A stretch of DNA of 64,000 nt from Clostridia bacterium. GTDB lineage: Bacteria; Bacillota; Clostridia; Christensenellales; Aristaeellaceae. The position numbers were made by a program, and so were the translations under genes. The stretch spans positions 62,001 through 126,000 of the forward strand of contig JAFSOC010000015.1 in the NCBI GenBank assembly GCA_017447185.1, in the 5' to 3' direction. Shown here in pieces: positions 52,490-60,460 of the stretch; the first letter of the stretch is position 1; each line of letters starts with the position of its first letter. A model generated the notes under the pieces. The model was given only the letters and a program-made list of their open reading frames with translations, had not been told where the DNA came from and did not search any database.

Positions 52490-52690
52490 ATGAAGGAAAA
52501 CATCCATCCCCAGTACGGCAAGTGCATCGTTCGCTGCGTATGCGGTGAAACATTTGAAACCGGTTCCACGAAGAAAGAGATGAAAGTTGATATCTGCTCC
52601 AAGTGCCATCCTTTCTACACCGGCAAGCAGAAGCTTGTAGACACTGGCGGACGTGTTGATCGCTTCAAGAAGCGCTTCAATATGGAATAA
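52490..52690 (+). CDS. rpmE: 50S ribosomal protein L31
   Basis: A 66-residue bL31: [28 protein letters not shown], then [30 protein letters not shown]. The Cys pairs (CVC.. and CSKC) make it the zinc-containing form. GAGGTG lies about 8 bases upstream. In many Bacillota it is co-directional with DUF1385-prmC-prfA; here it is divergent. Confidence 0.96.
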   Translation: MKENIHPQYGKCIVRCVCGETFETGSTKKEMKVDICSKCHPFYTGKQKLVDTGGRVDRFKKRFNME

Positions 52691-52700
52691 GAGAAACGAA

Positions 52701-52733
52701 GGGCGTACAATTGTGTACGGCCTTCTTCTTTTT
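52701..52733 (+). terminator. Terminator of rpmE
   Basis: GGCGTACA pairs with TGTACGGCC (one bulged base), followed by TTCTTCTTTTT. Confidence 0.75.
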
Positions 52734-52775
52734 ACCAAAATACCCACAAAATACCGCAAAACGGATCAGATTTCC

Positions 52776-52804
52776 TTGCGAGAAAAACAAATCGGAAGTA
52801 TAAT
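52776..52804 (+). promoter_or_regulatory. Sigma-A promoter of the SH3-like secreted protein
   Basis: TTGCGA and a perfect TATAAT are separated by 17 bases, 33 bases before the GTG start. Confidence 0.78.
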
Positions 52805-52837
52805 AAGGTTTGGAATGTTATGGAAGGAGGACTGCCG

Positions 52838-53815
52838 GTGAAGAAGGGTATGAAGCGCGTTCTGGCGGCTTTTCTCCTGGCGTTGATAGTTTTTTCCGCT
52901 GCTGTGCCTGCCGGCGCAGACCGGATTCCTGAGAAGAAAGCCTGGAACTACCTGGGTGCTATGGAGGTCAAATACGTAAAGGAATGGGTCTCGCTGCGGG
53001 AGGAACCGCACAAGACTTCCGCCAGGCTGGCCAAAATCCCGTTGGGTGACATTGTCTACAACTGCGTGGATATCAAAAACGATAAGTTCTACAAGTGTGA
53101 ATATGAGGGGCAGGTTGGCTATGTGCTGAAAAAGTACCTGAGGCCGGCTCCTGCCTATGAACCGCCTGTATCCAGCGCAGTTACAAAGAAGATGACCATG
53201 GAGGAGCTGGTTGGTACCGGTGAAATCGTGCTCGACTGGAAGGAATACAACCTGACAGTGGTCGCGGCGCACGAGGTCGTGAAGAACAAGACCAACGGAA
53301 AGAAATGGGAAGTGCTGCGTGTTGGCGGCTTCCTGGACGGAGAACCGCTGTGGGGCCATGAAGAACAGGTTGAGGTGAAGGACGAGAACAAGACACTGCT
53401 GCGGGCGTTTATCGGCGGAGTGGCTGACGACTGGCAGGTCATGCTGTTTGACGGGGGATACGGCCTGTCGATGCTGGATCTGCTGAGCGGAAAGGAAAAA
53501 TGGATGGTCACGGTCGCAAAATGCAAGATGGGCGACGGGGCTGTGTCTGCGGTGGACGCTAACGGAACCGTCTACATCGCCGGGAGCGACGGGCCGGATC
53601 CGGTGGCCATCTCCATGGACGGACACGTGCTCTGGCAGTCCAATGTCAATAATCCGGGCGTGTACAATCCGTTTGAGATTACAATCGAGGGGAGCAATAT
53701 CCTCGTCAAATACGAAAGCGGCATGACAAACGGATACAAGCTGGTAACACTGAACCAGACCGGTGAAGTGACCTCCATCAAGAATCAGCGGACCAAAGCA
53801 GAAGAAGACGAATAA
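52838..53815 (+). CDS. Secreted protein with SH3-like N-terminus and beta-propeller-like C-terminus
   Basis: A 325-residue protein with a signal peptide (RVLAAFLLALIVFSAAVPAGA). Residues 40-110 form an SH3b-like repeat (WVSLREEPHKTSARLAKIPLG, then YKCEYEGQVGYVLKKYL). The C-terminal half looks like PQQ-type propeller blades (GLSMLDLLSGKEKWMVTV, GTVYIAGSDGPDPVAISMDG). The start is GTG at 52838, with AAGGAGG 7 bases upstream; an earlier ATG has no site. Probably a cell-wall-associated binding protein. Confidence 0.7.
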   Translation: MKKGMKRVLAAFLLALIVFSAAVPAGADRIPEKKAWNYLGAMEVKYVKEWVSLREEPHKTSARLAKIPLGDIVYNCVDIKNDKFYKCEYEGQVGYVLKKYLRPAPAYEPPVSSAVTKKMTMEELVGTGEIVLDWKEYNLTVVAAHEVVKNKTNGKKWEVLRVGGFLDGEPLWGHEEQVEVKDENKTLLRAFIGGVADDWQVMLFDGGYGLSMLDLLSGKEKWMVTVAKCKMGDGAVSAVDANGTVYIAGSDGPDPVAISMDGHVLWQSNVNNPGVYNPFEITIEGSNILVKYESGMTNGYKLVTLNQTGEVTSIKNQRTKAEEDE

Positions 53816-53827
53816 AGCGCAAATCAA

Positions 53828-53866
53828 AAACCACCTGTTCCGAAAAAAGGAACAGGTGGTTTCTTT
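53828..53866. terminator. Bidirectional terminator
   Basis: AAACCACCTGTTCC and GGAACAGGTGGTTT form a perfect 14-bp stem with a 7-base loop, with CTTT after it on plus and TTTTTGATTT on minus, between the SH3-like gene and rho. Confidence 0.93.
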
Positions 53867-53872
53867 ATGCGG

Positions 53873-55624
53873 TCAGCGGTTCATCAGTGCGAACCAGTCC
53901 TTCATCTTCAGAAGAAGGGCCTCATTGGTCTCAGCCTTGTCCATCATGGAAAGCAGTTGGGGGATGGCCACGGCAGAAGAAGTGGAGCCGAGCATGGCGC
54001 GGATCAGGGAAAGCCCTTCCTTCTGCTGATCGTTCAGGAGAATATCCGCATTTTTGGTGAAGCTGTTCTGCAGATTCAGGGAGGGAGTAATTCCCGCCCG
54101 GGCAACAGAAAGATCCAGCGTCAGTTCCATATTGGCGGTACCCTTGAATTCCTCAACAACAGAATCATCCACCTTGGAACCGGTTGCGATATCCATGGCG
54201 GCGATGACTGTCAGGCTGCCGCCCTCCTTGCAGGAACGTGCGGCGCCGAACATCCGCTTGGCGCGGAAGAGGCTGGCGGGGTTTACCATGCCGGGCAGGG
54301 AACGTCCCTGCTGGACGGCCGCGGTGGTATAAATCTTAGCAAGGCGGGTGAGGCTGTCCACCAGGAGGACAACGTCCTTTTTCTGCTCCACAAGGCGCAT
54401 GGCCCGCTCCAGAACAATTTCAGAAAGGCGGAGATGCGCTTCGGGCGCCTGGTCAAAACTGGAGGAAAGGACCTGGCAGGGAATGGTTTCCCGCATGAGG
54501 GTCGCGTCCTCCGGATTAACATCAATCAAGAGCATCAGCACTTCGGCCTCGGGATAATTCTGGCAGATGACATGGGCAAAATTGCGCATAAGCGTGGTTT
54601 TGCCGGTGTCCGGCGGGCAAAGAAGCAGACCGCGCTGACCGAAACCGATCGGAGCGATCAGATCGATCAGACGCATATCCGGATAGGAATCTTCGCCATG
54701 GGTTTCCAGGGAGATCCGCCGGGTCGGATAAACGGGAGTGAGCTCATCAAAAGCGGGACGGTTGAAGGCTTCCTCTTCCGGAACACCATTCACACTGGAA
54801 ATATAAAGCAGGGCGGAGTACTTGTCACCTTCCCGCTGGGGGCGGATTTTTCCTTCGATATAGTCCCCGGTGCGCAGGCCAAAACGGCGGATCTGCGCCA
54901 TGGAAACATAGATATCTTTTGTGGAAGGGAGGAAAGAGGGCGCGCGAAGGAATCCGTACCCGTCGGGGTGCAGTTCCAGAATACCGCTGCCTTCCTGATA
55001 ATTTCCGGAAGCGAGCAGCTCCTCAAGGGAGGGGGCGGTCACGCCGGCATCCTGCACCTGCGGGGGAACAAAAGTCTCCGCAGCCGAGGGACGCGGCGCC
55101 GTAAAGGAAGGATTATAGCTCGCGGAGATCCGATGCGTATAGGTGGTTTCACCATAGCGATGCTCCGGCAGCGGATTCGCCGGTGCCGTGCGGGTGGGCT
55201 CCGTCGTACGGATGACAGGAGCGGCGGGTTCCGCGGGCGCGGGAGGGGCAGAAACGGCCGGGCCGAAGCGGGGCGTAAAGCTGCCGGGACGGACAGGCGT
55301 CCGCGGCTCCCGCTGGACGGGATTGCCGGAAGGCGTCGTGTTCAGCCAGGCAGGACGCGGTGCAGCGCCGGGAGCCTGATACGCCGGACGCGCGCTGAAA
55401 CGGGGCGCGTCGGAGGCGTTATGCCAGGCGGCCTGGAACTTCGGTTCGTCCTCCTCAGAGGATTCAGCGGACTCAAAAGCAGGAGATTCCTCAGGAACTT
55501 CATCAGAAAGAAGTTTCTGAATGATACCGGCTTTGTCCAGCCCGGATCCAAGCGTTATTTTGTGATCTTTTGCGAGCTTGCGAAGCTGCATGACGGTCAT
55601 CGCGGAAAGTTCTTGTTCCGTCAT
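53873..55624 (-). CDS. rho: Divergent transcription termination factor Rho
   Basis: A 583-residue Rho-family protein. The Rho N-terminal helix bundle (LSAMTVMQLRKLAKDH) is followed by a Pro/Ala-rich insert (about residues 60-195), the RNA-binding cold-shock part (ILELHPDGYGFLRAPSF, VSMAQIRRFGLRTGDYIEG) and the RecA-type motor. The motor is unusual: Walker A reads CPPDTGKTT instead of PPKAGKT, the catalytic block reads LLIDVNPEDATLM instead of LIDERPEEVT, the arginine-finger region reads FTKNADILL instead of SGTRREE, and the RRIFPAID block reads AGITPSLNL. DSLTRLAKIY is kept. It may be an altered-activity Rho. Co-transcribed with a methyltransferase. Confidence 0.88.
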   Translation of the reverse strand: MTEQELSAMTVMQLRKLAKDHKITLGSGLDKAGIIQKLLSDEVPEESPAFESAESSEEDEPKFQAAWHNASDAPRFSARPAYQAPGAAPRPAWLNTTPSGNPVQREPRTPVRPGSFTPRFGPAVSAPPAPAEPAAPVIRTTEPTRTAPANPLPEHRYGETTYTHRISASYNPSFTAPRPSAAETFVPPQVQDAGVTAPSLEELLASGNYQEGSGILELHPDGYGFLRAPSFLPSTKDIYVSMAQIRRFGLRTGDYIEGKIRPQREGDKYSALLYISSVNGVPEEEAFNRPAFDELTPVYPTRRISLETHGEDSYPDMRLIDLIAPIGFGQRGLLLCPPDTGKTTLMRNFAHVICQNYPEAEVLMLLIDVNPEDATLMRETIPCQVLSSSFDQAPEAHLRLSEIVLERAMRLVEQKKDVVLLVDSLTRLAKIYTTAAVQQGRSLPGMVNPASLFRAKRMFGAARSCKEGGSLTVIAAMDIATGSKVDDSVVEEFKGTANMELTLDLSVARAGITPSLNLQNSFTKNADILLNDQQKEGLSLIRAMLGSTSSAVAIPQLLSMMDKAETNEALLLKMKDWFALMNR

Positions 55625-55627
55625 GAA

Positions 55628-56656
55628 TCAAGTACCTCCTTTAAAAGGTGTGTTCATTATAAAGACAACGTCCCGGACGACGGCCTGCTCCACTTCATGG
55701 CGAAGGTGGGTGAGGCACGGATCTTCCAGAGGGGTCCATCCTGCATCCAGGGCGATCTCGGTCACCTGCTGGGCAGGGAGGGTCAGCGTGTTGAAACTGA
55801 TGGCGGCGATTCCGCCGGGGAGGAGCGCTTTCCGCCAGTGCGGCAGGGCCCGGGAAAGCAGGCTGCGGAAGGACTCCGGTTTATGCCCGAACTGCGGCGC
55901 ATGCTGGACGCCGTAGGGGAGATCCGTCACGAGGAGATGCGCCTGCTGGTGCCGGCAGAGGGCCGGTGCGAGGGAAGTATCCCCCACGGAAAGCCGGAGC
56001 GATCGCGTGTCCCCCTGCTGGTAATGATCGCGGGTATCTGAGAAAACAAAATCCGTAACAGGGAGTGAAGTCTTCATAAAGGTTTCGGATACAGCGCGCA
56101 TGGAATGCTTGAGCTGGTGAACCTTCAGATAACGGGAGAAATAGTCCGCTGCCTCGCGTACAGCTTTCTGATCCAGATCCAGGCCGACCGCATTCATCCC
56201 GCCCTGCAAGGCGCAGAAACAAGCTGTCCCTTTTCCGCAGAGGGGATCCAGGAGGGTCAGGGGAGAAGAAGAGGAAAAGAAAGGAGAGAAGGACAGGGCC
56301 ATGTTGAGAACCATCCGTGTAAAGGAAGCTGAAGTTTTTCCTTTATACTTCAGGATTTCCGGGAGATCCTCCTCCAGGTAGGTACCGGGGGAAAAGGAAA
56401 GCGGGCGCAGCACAGCCCCTTCTTTTTCCGCCAGGAACAGGACGGCGGAATGCCCGGACAGGAAAGTGATCTCATCCCCGGAAAGGGGACGGGACTCAAA
56501 AGTCAGGAAATCAGCTCCGCCGAGGGATTCGGCCTGCACTTCACAATCGACGGAAAGGGCGTGCAGCATGGCGGTCAGTTCACAGCGGCTCAGGCGGACA
56601 GCAGCATCGTGATAGCGAATGTTCGCAAATTTCGCCAATGCGAAAGTATAAACCAT
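55628..56656 (-). CDS. SAM-dependent RNA/DNA methyltransferase, TRM11/UPF0020-like
   Basis: A 342-residue protein. The C-terminal catalytic part has SAM site LLDPLCGKGTACFCALQGG (near residue 137), then LLVTDLPYGVQHAP (motif IV, NPPY type as DLPY, near 240). The N-terminal 100 residues lack a clear THUMP domain. The D-L-P-Y-G motif matches N2-guanine tRNA methyltransferases (Trm11/TrmN group). It starts a two-gene operon with rho (gap three bases), an unusual pairing. Confidence 0.75.
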   Translation of the reverse strand: MVYTFALAKFANIRYHDAAVRLSRCELTAMLHALSVDCEVQAESLGGADFLTFESRPLSGDEITFLSGHSAVLFLAEKEGAVLRPLSFSPGTYLEEDLPEILKYKGKTSASFTRMVLNMALSFSPFFSSSSPLTLLDPLCGKGTACFCALQGGMNAVGLDLDQKAVREAADYFSRYLKVHQLKHSMRAVSETFMKTSLPVTDFVFSDTRDHYQQGDTRSLRLSVGDTSLAPALCRHQQAHLLVTDLPYGVQHAPQFGHKPESFRSLLSRALPHWRKALLPGGIAAISFNTLTLPAQQVTEIALDAGWTPLEDPCLTHLRHEVEQAVVRDVVFIMNTPFKGGT

Positions 56657-56692
56657 GACATCCTCTTTTCATAAGATCATGAAATTAACTGA

Positions 56693-56721
56693 ATTATAAC
56701 AAATTGTTCTGCCTTTTTCAA
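56693..56721 (-). promoter_or_regulatory. Sigma-A promoter of the methyltransferase-rho operon
   Basis: On the minus strand TTGAAA and a perfect TATAAT are separated by 17 bases, 37 bases before the ATG at 56656. Confidence 0.82.
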
Positions 56722-56738
56722 TACTCATTAAAAACAAA

Positions 56739-56766
56739 GAAAAAACCCTTCCCGGAACGGGAAGGG
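56739..56766 (-). terminator. Terminator of rpsU
   Basis: On the minus strand CCCTTCCCG pairs with CGGGAAGGG around TTC, followed by TTTTTTCTTTG. Confidence 0.93.
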
Positions 56767-56779
56767 AACTTTGCGAAAA

Positions 56780-56953
56780 TTACCATTTGCGCTTACGGGC
56801 GGCCTCAGCCTTCTTCTTGCGCTTGACGCTGGGCTTTTCATAATGCTCGCGTTTACGGACTTCCTGAAGGACGCCGCTGCGGGCGCACTGCCGCTTAAAC
56901 CGTTTGAGCGCACTTTCCAGGGACTCATTTTCGCGGATACGAACCTCGGACAC
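56780..56953 (-). CDS. rpsU: 30S ribosomal protein S21
   Basis: A 57-residue basic protein starting with GTG (GGGAGGG 6 bases upstream): [20 protein letters not shown], then [20 protein letters not shown] and a Lys/Arg-rich end [14 protein letters not shown]. This is bS21. It is too short for routine length cut-offs but has its own promoter and terminator. In Bacillota it follows the prmA-rsmE-mtaB-HIT run, as here. Confidence 0.96.
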   Translation of the reverse strand: MSEVRIRENESLESALKRFKRQCARSGVLQEVRKREHYEKPSVKRKKKAEAARKRKW

Positions 56954-57027
56954 TGTTATCCCTCCCCTCGCTCATTCACGCCTTGCCAGCAGCCGGCCAC
57001 ACGGACGGACGGCAAAACCATGGTCGT

Positions 57028-57056
57028 ATTATACAGCGAATCCTATCATGAGTCAA
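57028..57056 (-). promoter_or_regulatory. Sigma-A promoter of rpsU
   Basis: On the minus strand TTGACT and a perfect TATAAT are separated by 17 bases, about 75 bases before the GTG start. Confidence 0.85.
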
Positions 57057-57093
57057 CGCTTTTTGGAAAAATAAGGCATCCGGGGGTTCAACG

Positions 57094-57438
57094 TCACGCC
57101 ATGCGCTCCGCCATCCGGGTTCCGCCCAGGATATGGAAATGCAGATGGGGAACGGACTGGCATGCATCCACACCGCAGTTGGAGATGATGCGGAAGCCGC
57201 CGGAAAGGGAAGATTCGGAAGTGGCGATCTGGCGGATGGCGAGAAGGCAGGCTGCGATTTCATCATTGCTCAGCTGATCGATTTCCGCCACGGAAGAAAC
57301 ATGCTTCTTTGGGACGACGAGCACATGGAACGGCGTCTGTGGATTGATATCCTTAAAAGCAAAAACCTGATCGTTTTCAAACACTTTGGTGGAGGGAATT
57401 TCGCCTTTGATGATTTTGCAGAAGAGACAGTTATCCAT
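57094..57438 (-). CDS. HIT-family nucleotide hydrolase
   Basis: A 114-residue histidine-triad protein: CLFCKIIKGEIPSTKVFEND, TPFHVLVVPKKHVSS and the triad SVPHLHFHILGG. Members hydrolyse AMP-lysine or AMP-NH2 type phosphoramidates. N-terminal Cys pair CLFC suggests the zinc-binding HinT subgroup. It follows mtaB by 15 bases, the last gene of the operon before rpsU. Confidence 0.93.
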   Translation of the reverse strand: MDNCLFCKIIKGEIPSTKVFENDQVFAFKDINPQTPFHVLVVPKKHVSSVAEIDQLSNDEIAACLLAIRQIATSESSLSGGFRIISNCGVDACQSVPHLHFHILGGTRMAERMA

Positions 57439-57453
57439 GATGGATCCTTCCTT

Positions 57454-58758
57454 TCAATGATCTTCTATCATCACTCCGCTGAGAAACTGCGGAGAGACAG
57501 ACTGGATTGTGACCCGGACAGGAACGCCCTGCCTGCAGTCGGCGCCGGGAGAGAGGCGGATGCGCAGGTATTCCGGCGAATAGCCTTCCCAACAGCCATC
57601 CACCACTTCCTCCGGAAGAAGGAGGGTGGTCCTGCCGATCCATCCGCGCTGGTAGCAGAGCGCTGCTTCCCGGCCGACACGGATCAGCCTGCGGGAACGG
57701 TCCTGCTTGACAGCATCGGAGAGCTGGCCGGGCATATCCGCGGCTACGGTGCCGGGGCGGGGCGAATAGGGAAAAACATGGATCCGGGCAAAGCCGATCT
57801 TCCGGATCATGGCTTCCGTTTCGGCGTATTCCTCTTCCGTTTCGCCGGGGAAACCGGTCAGGATATCCGTGGTGAAAGCGGCATCCGGGAAAAAAGTCCG
57901 GAGGTTTTCTACGGCTTTCAGGAAACCGGCGGTCAGGTACTGCCGCCGCATGCGGCGCAGGACGCTGTCGCTGCCGGACTGCAGGGCCAGATGGAACTGG
58001 GGGCAGATTTTCCGAAAGGAAGCGAGCCTTTCGGCGAACTCCGGCGTCGCAATATTCGGCTCCAGGGAACCGAGACGGACACGAAGGATACCGTCCGTTT
58101 CCTCCAGGATCTGCAGGACATCCAGCAGGCTGCATCGGGGAGACAGATCCTCCCCGTAGGCAGAAATCAAAATGCCGGTCAGGACAATCTCACAGAAGCC
58201 GGCGGATGCCAGCCGGGCGGCTTCCGTACGGATATCTTCCAGGGTGCGGGACCGGATGGGACCGCGGACAGAGGGGATGACACAGTAGGAACAGCGGTTA
58301 CGGCAGCCTTCCTGGATTTTCAGGACGGCACGGGTGCGCTCCCCGAAATCCGTAATATGCAGCGGTTCGTAGGGCATGTGATCCGGGAATGGCTCCACGG
58401 CACAGCAGGGACAGCCGGAGGCCATCACTTCCTGCAGGAGGGGAACAATACGGCTGCGGAACTGGGTGCCGATGACAAGATCCGCGCCGGCGGAAAGAAG
58501 CTCTTCACCGCGCAGCTGAGCCAGGCAGCCACAGAGCACCAGGGTGCAGCCCGGATGCTCCCTCTTCAGGCGGCGGGCCAGCTGAAGACTTTTCTTATCG
58601 CCTGTACCGGTGACGGTGCAGGTATTGATCAGATAGACATCCGCGGCGGAGGGAAAAGGAACGGTCTCAAAACCGGCGGCGGAGAGCAGTTCCTCCATGG
58701 CCCGGGTATCATACTGATTGACCTTGCATCCAAGCGTATGATAGGCAACGGTGGGCAT
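57454..58758 (-). CDS. mtaB: tRNA t6A37 methylthiotransferase
   Basis: A 434-residue radical-SAM methylthiotransferase. UPF0004 N-terminus with YHTLGCKVNQYDT and INTCTVTGTGDKKS (first cluster), then the radical-SAM motif CRNRCSYCVIPSVRGPIRSR (CxxxCxxC) near residue 152, and a TRAM-like end. The 'RGxxRSR' neighbourhood and t6A context fit MtaB, which converts t6A37 to ms2t6A. The ATG at 58758 has GGAG at spacing 9. tsaC, needed to make t6A itself, is encoded 9 kb away in this window. Confidence 0.93.
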   Translation of the reverse strand: MPTVAYHTLGCKVNQYDTRAMEELLSAAGFETVPFPSAADVYLINTCTVTGTGDKKSLQLARRLKREHPGCTLVLCGCLAQLRGEELLSAGADLVIGTQFRSRIVPLLQEVMASGCPCCAVEPFPDHMPYEPLHITDFGERTRAVLKIQEGCRNRCSYCVIPSVRGPIRSRTLEDIRTEAARLASAGFCEIVLTGILISAYGEDLSPRCSLLDVLQILEETDGILRVRLGSLEPNIATPEFAERLASFRKICPQFHLALQSGSDSVLRRMRRQYLTAGFLKAVENLRTFFPDAAFTTDILTGFPGETEEEYAETEAMIRKIGFARIHVFPYSPRPGTVAADMPGQLSDAVKQDRSRRLIRVGREAALCYQRGWIGRTTLLLPEEVVDGCWEGYSPEYLRIRLSPGADCRQGVPVRVTIQSVSPQFLSGVMIEDH

Positions 58759-58764
58759 GATCAA

Positions 58765-59499
58765 TTACTCCATTTCCCCATATAGTCCGAAGAAGACGCT
58801 GAGGGCGGCAAGACCGGCTGTTTCCGTGCGCAGGATCCGCCTGCCGAGGGTGATACACACACAGTCCATCCCCTCAAGAAGGCTGATCTCCTCTGGGGAA
58901 ATGCCGCCTTCCGGCCCGATGACGATTCCGAGGGAAGACAGGGAGGGATTTTCCTTTGCAAACGCCAGCGGGCCGCCTAAAGCACAATCTTCCCAGGGAA
59001 CGGCCACCCGGCCGCACTCGCTGAAATAAGCGGGCAGCGCGGACAAGGAGACCGGAGCGCAAACTTCCGGGATGCGGCAGCGACCGGACTGCTTCCCGGC
59101 CTCCCTGGCAATTCGCTGCCACCGCTCCTGCTTGCGGGTGCCCTCCTTTTCATCGAGGCGGACGACGCAGCGGGAGAAGACGACGGGAACAATCCGGGAG
59201 ACACCCAGCTCCACCGATTTCTGCACAATCCAGTCCATTTTGTCGCTCTTGGGAAGCCCCTGGAAGAGCGTAACGGAAAGGGAAGGCTCCGTGGAGGGAA
59301 GCGGAGAGAGGGGACGGAGCGTGACGCGGTCAGCGGAAAGGGACTCCAGGGCAGAAAGAAAACGCTGTCCGTTCCAGAAAACCTCCACTTCGTCGCCCGG
59401 CCGGAGGCGCAGGACCTTGCCGGCATGACGCGCGTCCTCCGCGTCCAGCACAAAAAGCTGCCCGTCCGACTGAGCCGGATCGGCGTAAAAACGATGCAT
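58765..59499 (-). CDS. rsmE: 16S rRNA m3U1498 methyltransferase
   Basis: A 244-residue SPOUT methyltransferase: MHRFYADP start, HAGKVLRLRPGDEVEVFWNG PUA-like part, QKSVELGVSRIVPV, and the knot with IVIGPEGGISPEEIS and ITLGRRILRTETAGLAAL. RsmE methylates U1498 in 16S rRNA. The ATG at 59499 overlaps the prmA stop as TGATG, with AGGAGG upstream. Confidence 0.95.
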   Translation of the reverse strand: MHRFYADPAQSDGQLFVLDAEDARHAGKVLRLRPGDEVEVFWNGQRFLSALESLSADRVTLRPLSPLPSTEPSLSVTLFQGLPKSDKMDWIVQKSVELGVSRIVPVVFSRCVVRLDEKEGTRKQERWQRIAREAGKQSGRCRIPEVCAPVSLSALPAYFSECGRVAVPWEDCALGGPLAFAKENPSLSSLGIVIGPEGGISPEEISLLEGMDCVCITLGRRILRTETAGLAALSVFFGLYGEME

Positions 59500-60440
59500 C
59501 AGCTGTTCCTCCTGCAAAGGAACGCGGTCCATTCGCCGCGGTGTTCGGTCTTCAGGATTTCATAATCCGCCCGTAGAAGGGCTTCACGGACTTCCTCCGT
59601 GCGCTCCCGGACAATGCCGGAACAGATAAAGAGTCCGCCGGGACGGATATGGTTCCGGAGGGGAGCGGCGAAGGAAATGATAATATCGGAAATGATATTG
59701 GCAACGCAGATTTCGCAGGTCTCCTGCGTGTTCTTCAGCAGGTCCCCTTCGCGGACTTCCACGATGTTTTCCACCTGGTTGTGGATCACATTCTCCCCGG
59801 CGACGCGGACAGCATCCGGATCGATATCGATGGCCAGGACACGGCCGGCCCCAAGCAGCGCGGCCGCAATGGCCAGGATACCGCTGCCGGTGCCCACATC
59901 AATGATGCTTTCACCGCCGTGGATCGTTTCCTCCAGGAGGGAAATGCACATGCCGGTGGTTTCATGGGTGCCGCTGCCGAAAGCCATTCCCGGATCGATC
60001 TCAATGATTTTGTCGCCGGGAGCCGGATCAAAAGGCTCCCAGGTGGGCTTGACCACGAGATGCTTTCCCGCGTAGAAAGGTTTGTAATACTGCTTCCAAA
60101 CTTCAGCCCAGGCATCCTCGGAAACGGTGCGCGTATCCGCCAGAAGGGAACCGTACAGCGGCTGGGAAGCGTGCATGGCGGTGAGCTGCTCCTGCAGCTG
60201 CCGGAAAAGACCGGGGAAGGAATCATCCGGCGTGAACCAGGCATGCACCAGGACATCTTCCGGCATCTCATCGAGGAGCTTCGGATCGATGATTTCCCAG
60301 ATACCGTGCGGCTTGGAGGGATCCGGAATATCCGCTTTATCCTCAATCATGGTGCCGGTGGCTCCAAGCTCCATCAGGAGCTCCGAGACCCAGTCCGAGC
60401 CGAGGGTGGTGGTATGGACAATGCATTCAATCCAATTCAT
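59499..60440 (-). CDS. prmA: Ribosomal protein L11 methyltransferase
   Basis: A 313-residue methyltransferase: MNWIECIVHTTTLGSDWVSELL, EDAWAEVWKQYYKPFYAG, IEIDPGMAFGSGTHETTGMC (substrate loop), IIDVGTGSGILAIAAALLG (SAM site) and ICVANIISDIIISFA (motif IV). PrmA trimethylates ribosomal protein uL11. GGAGAAG precedes the ATG. Confidence 0.95.
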   Translation of the reverse strand: MNWIECIVHTTTLGSDWVSELLMELGATGTMIEDKADIPDPSKPHGIWEIIDPKLLDEMPEDVLVHAWFTPDDSFPGLFRQLQEQLTAMHASQPLYGSLLADTRTVSEDAWAEVWKQYYKPFYAGKHLVVKPTWEPFDPAPGDKIIEIDPGMAFGSGTHETTGMCISLLEETIHGGESIIDVGTGSGILAIAAALLGAGRVLAIDIDPDAVRVAGENVIHNQVENIVEVREGDLLKNTQETCEICVANIISDIIISFAAPLRNHIRPGGLFICSGIVRERTEEVREALLRADYEILKTEHRGEWTAFLCRRNS

Positions 60441-60460
60441 ATGACTTCTCCTGTATCATG

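Noticed and set aside
53867..56041. 724-codon open frame on the plus strand opposite rho
   Set aside because: It mirrors the codon bias of rho, has no ribosome binding site, and the product is low-complexity Arg/Gly sequence with no motif.
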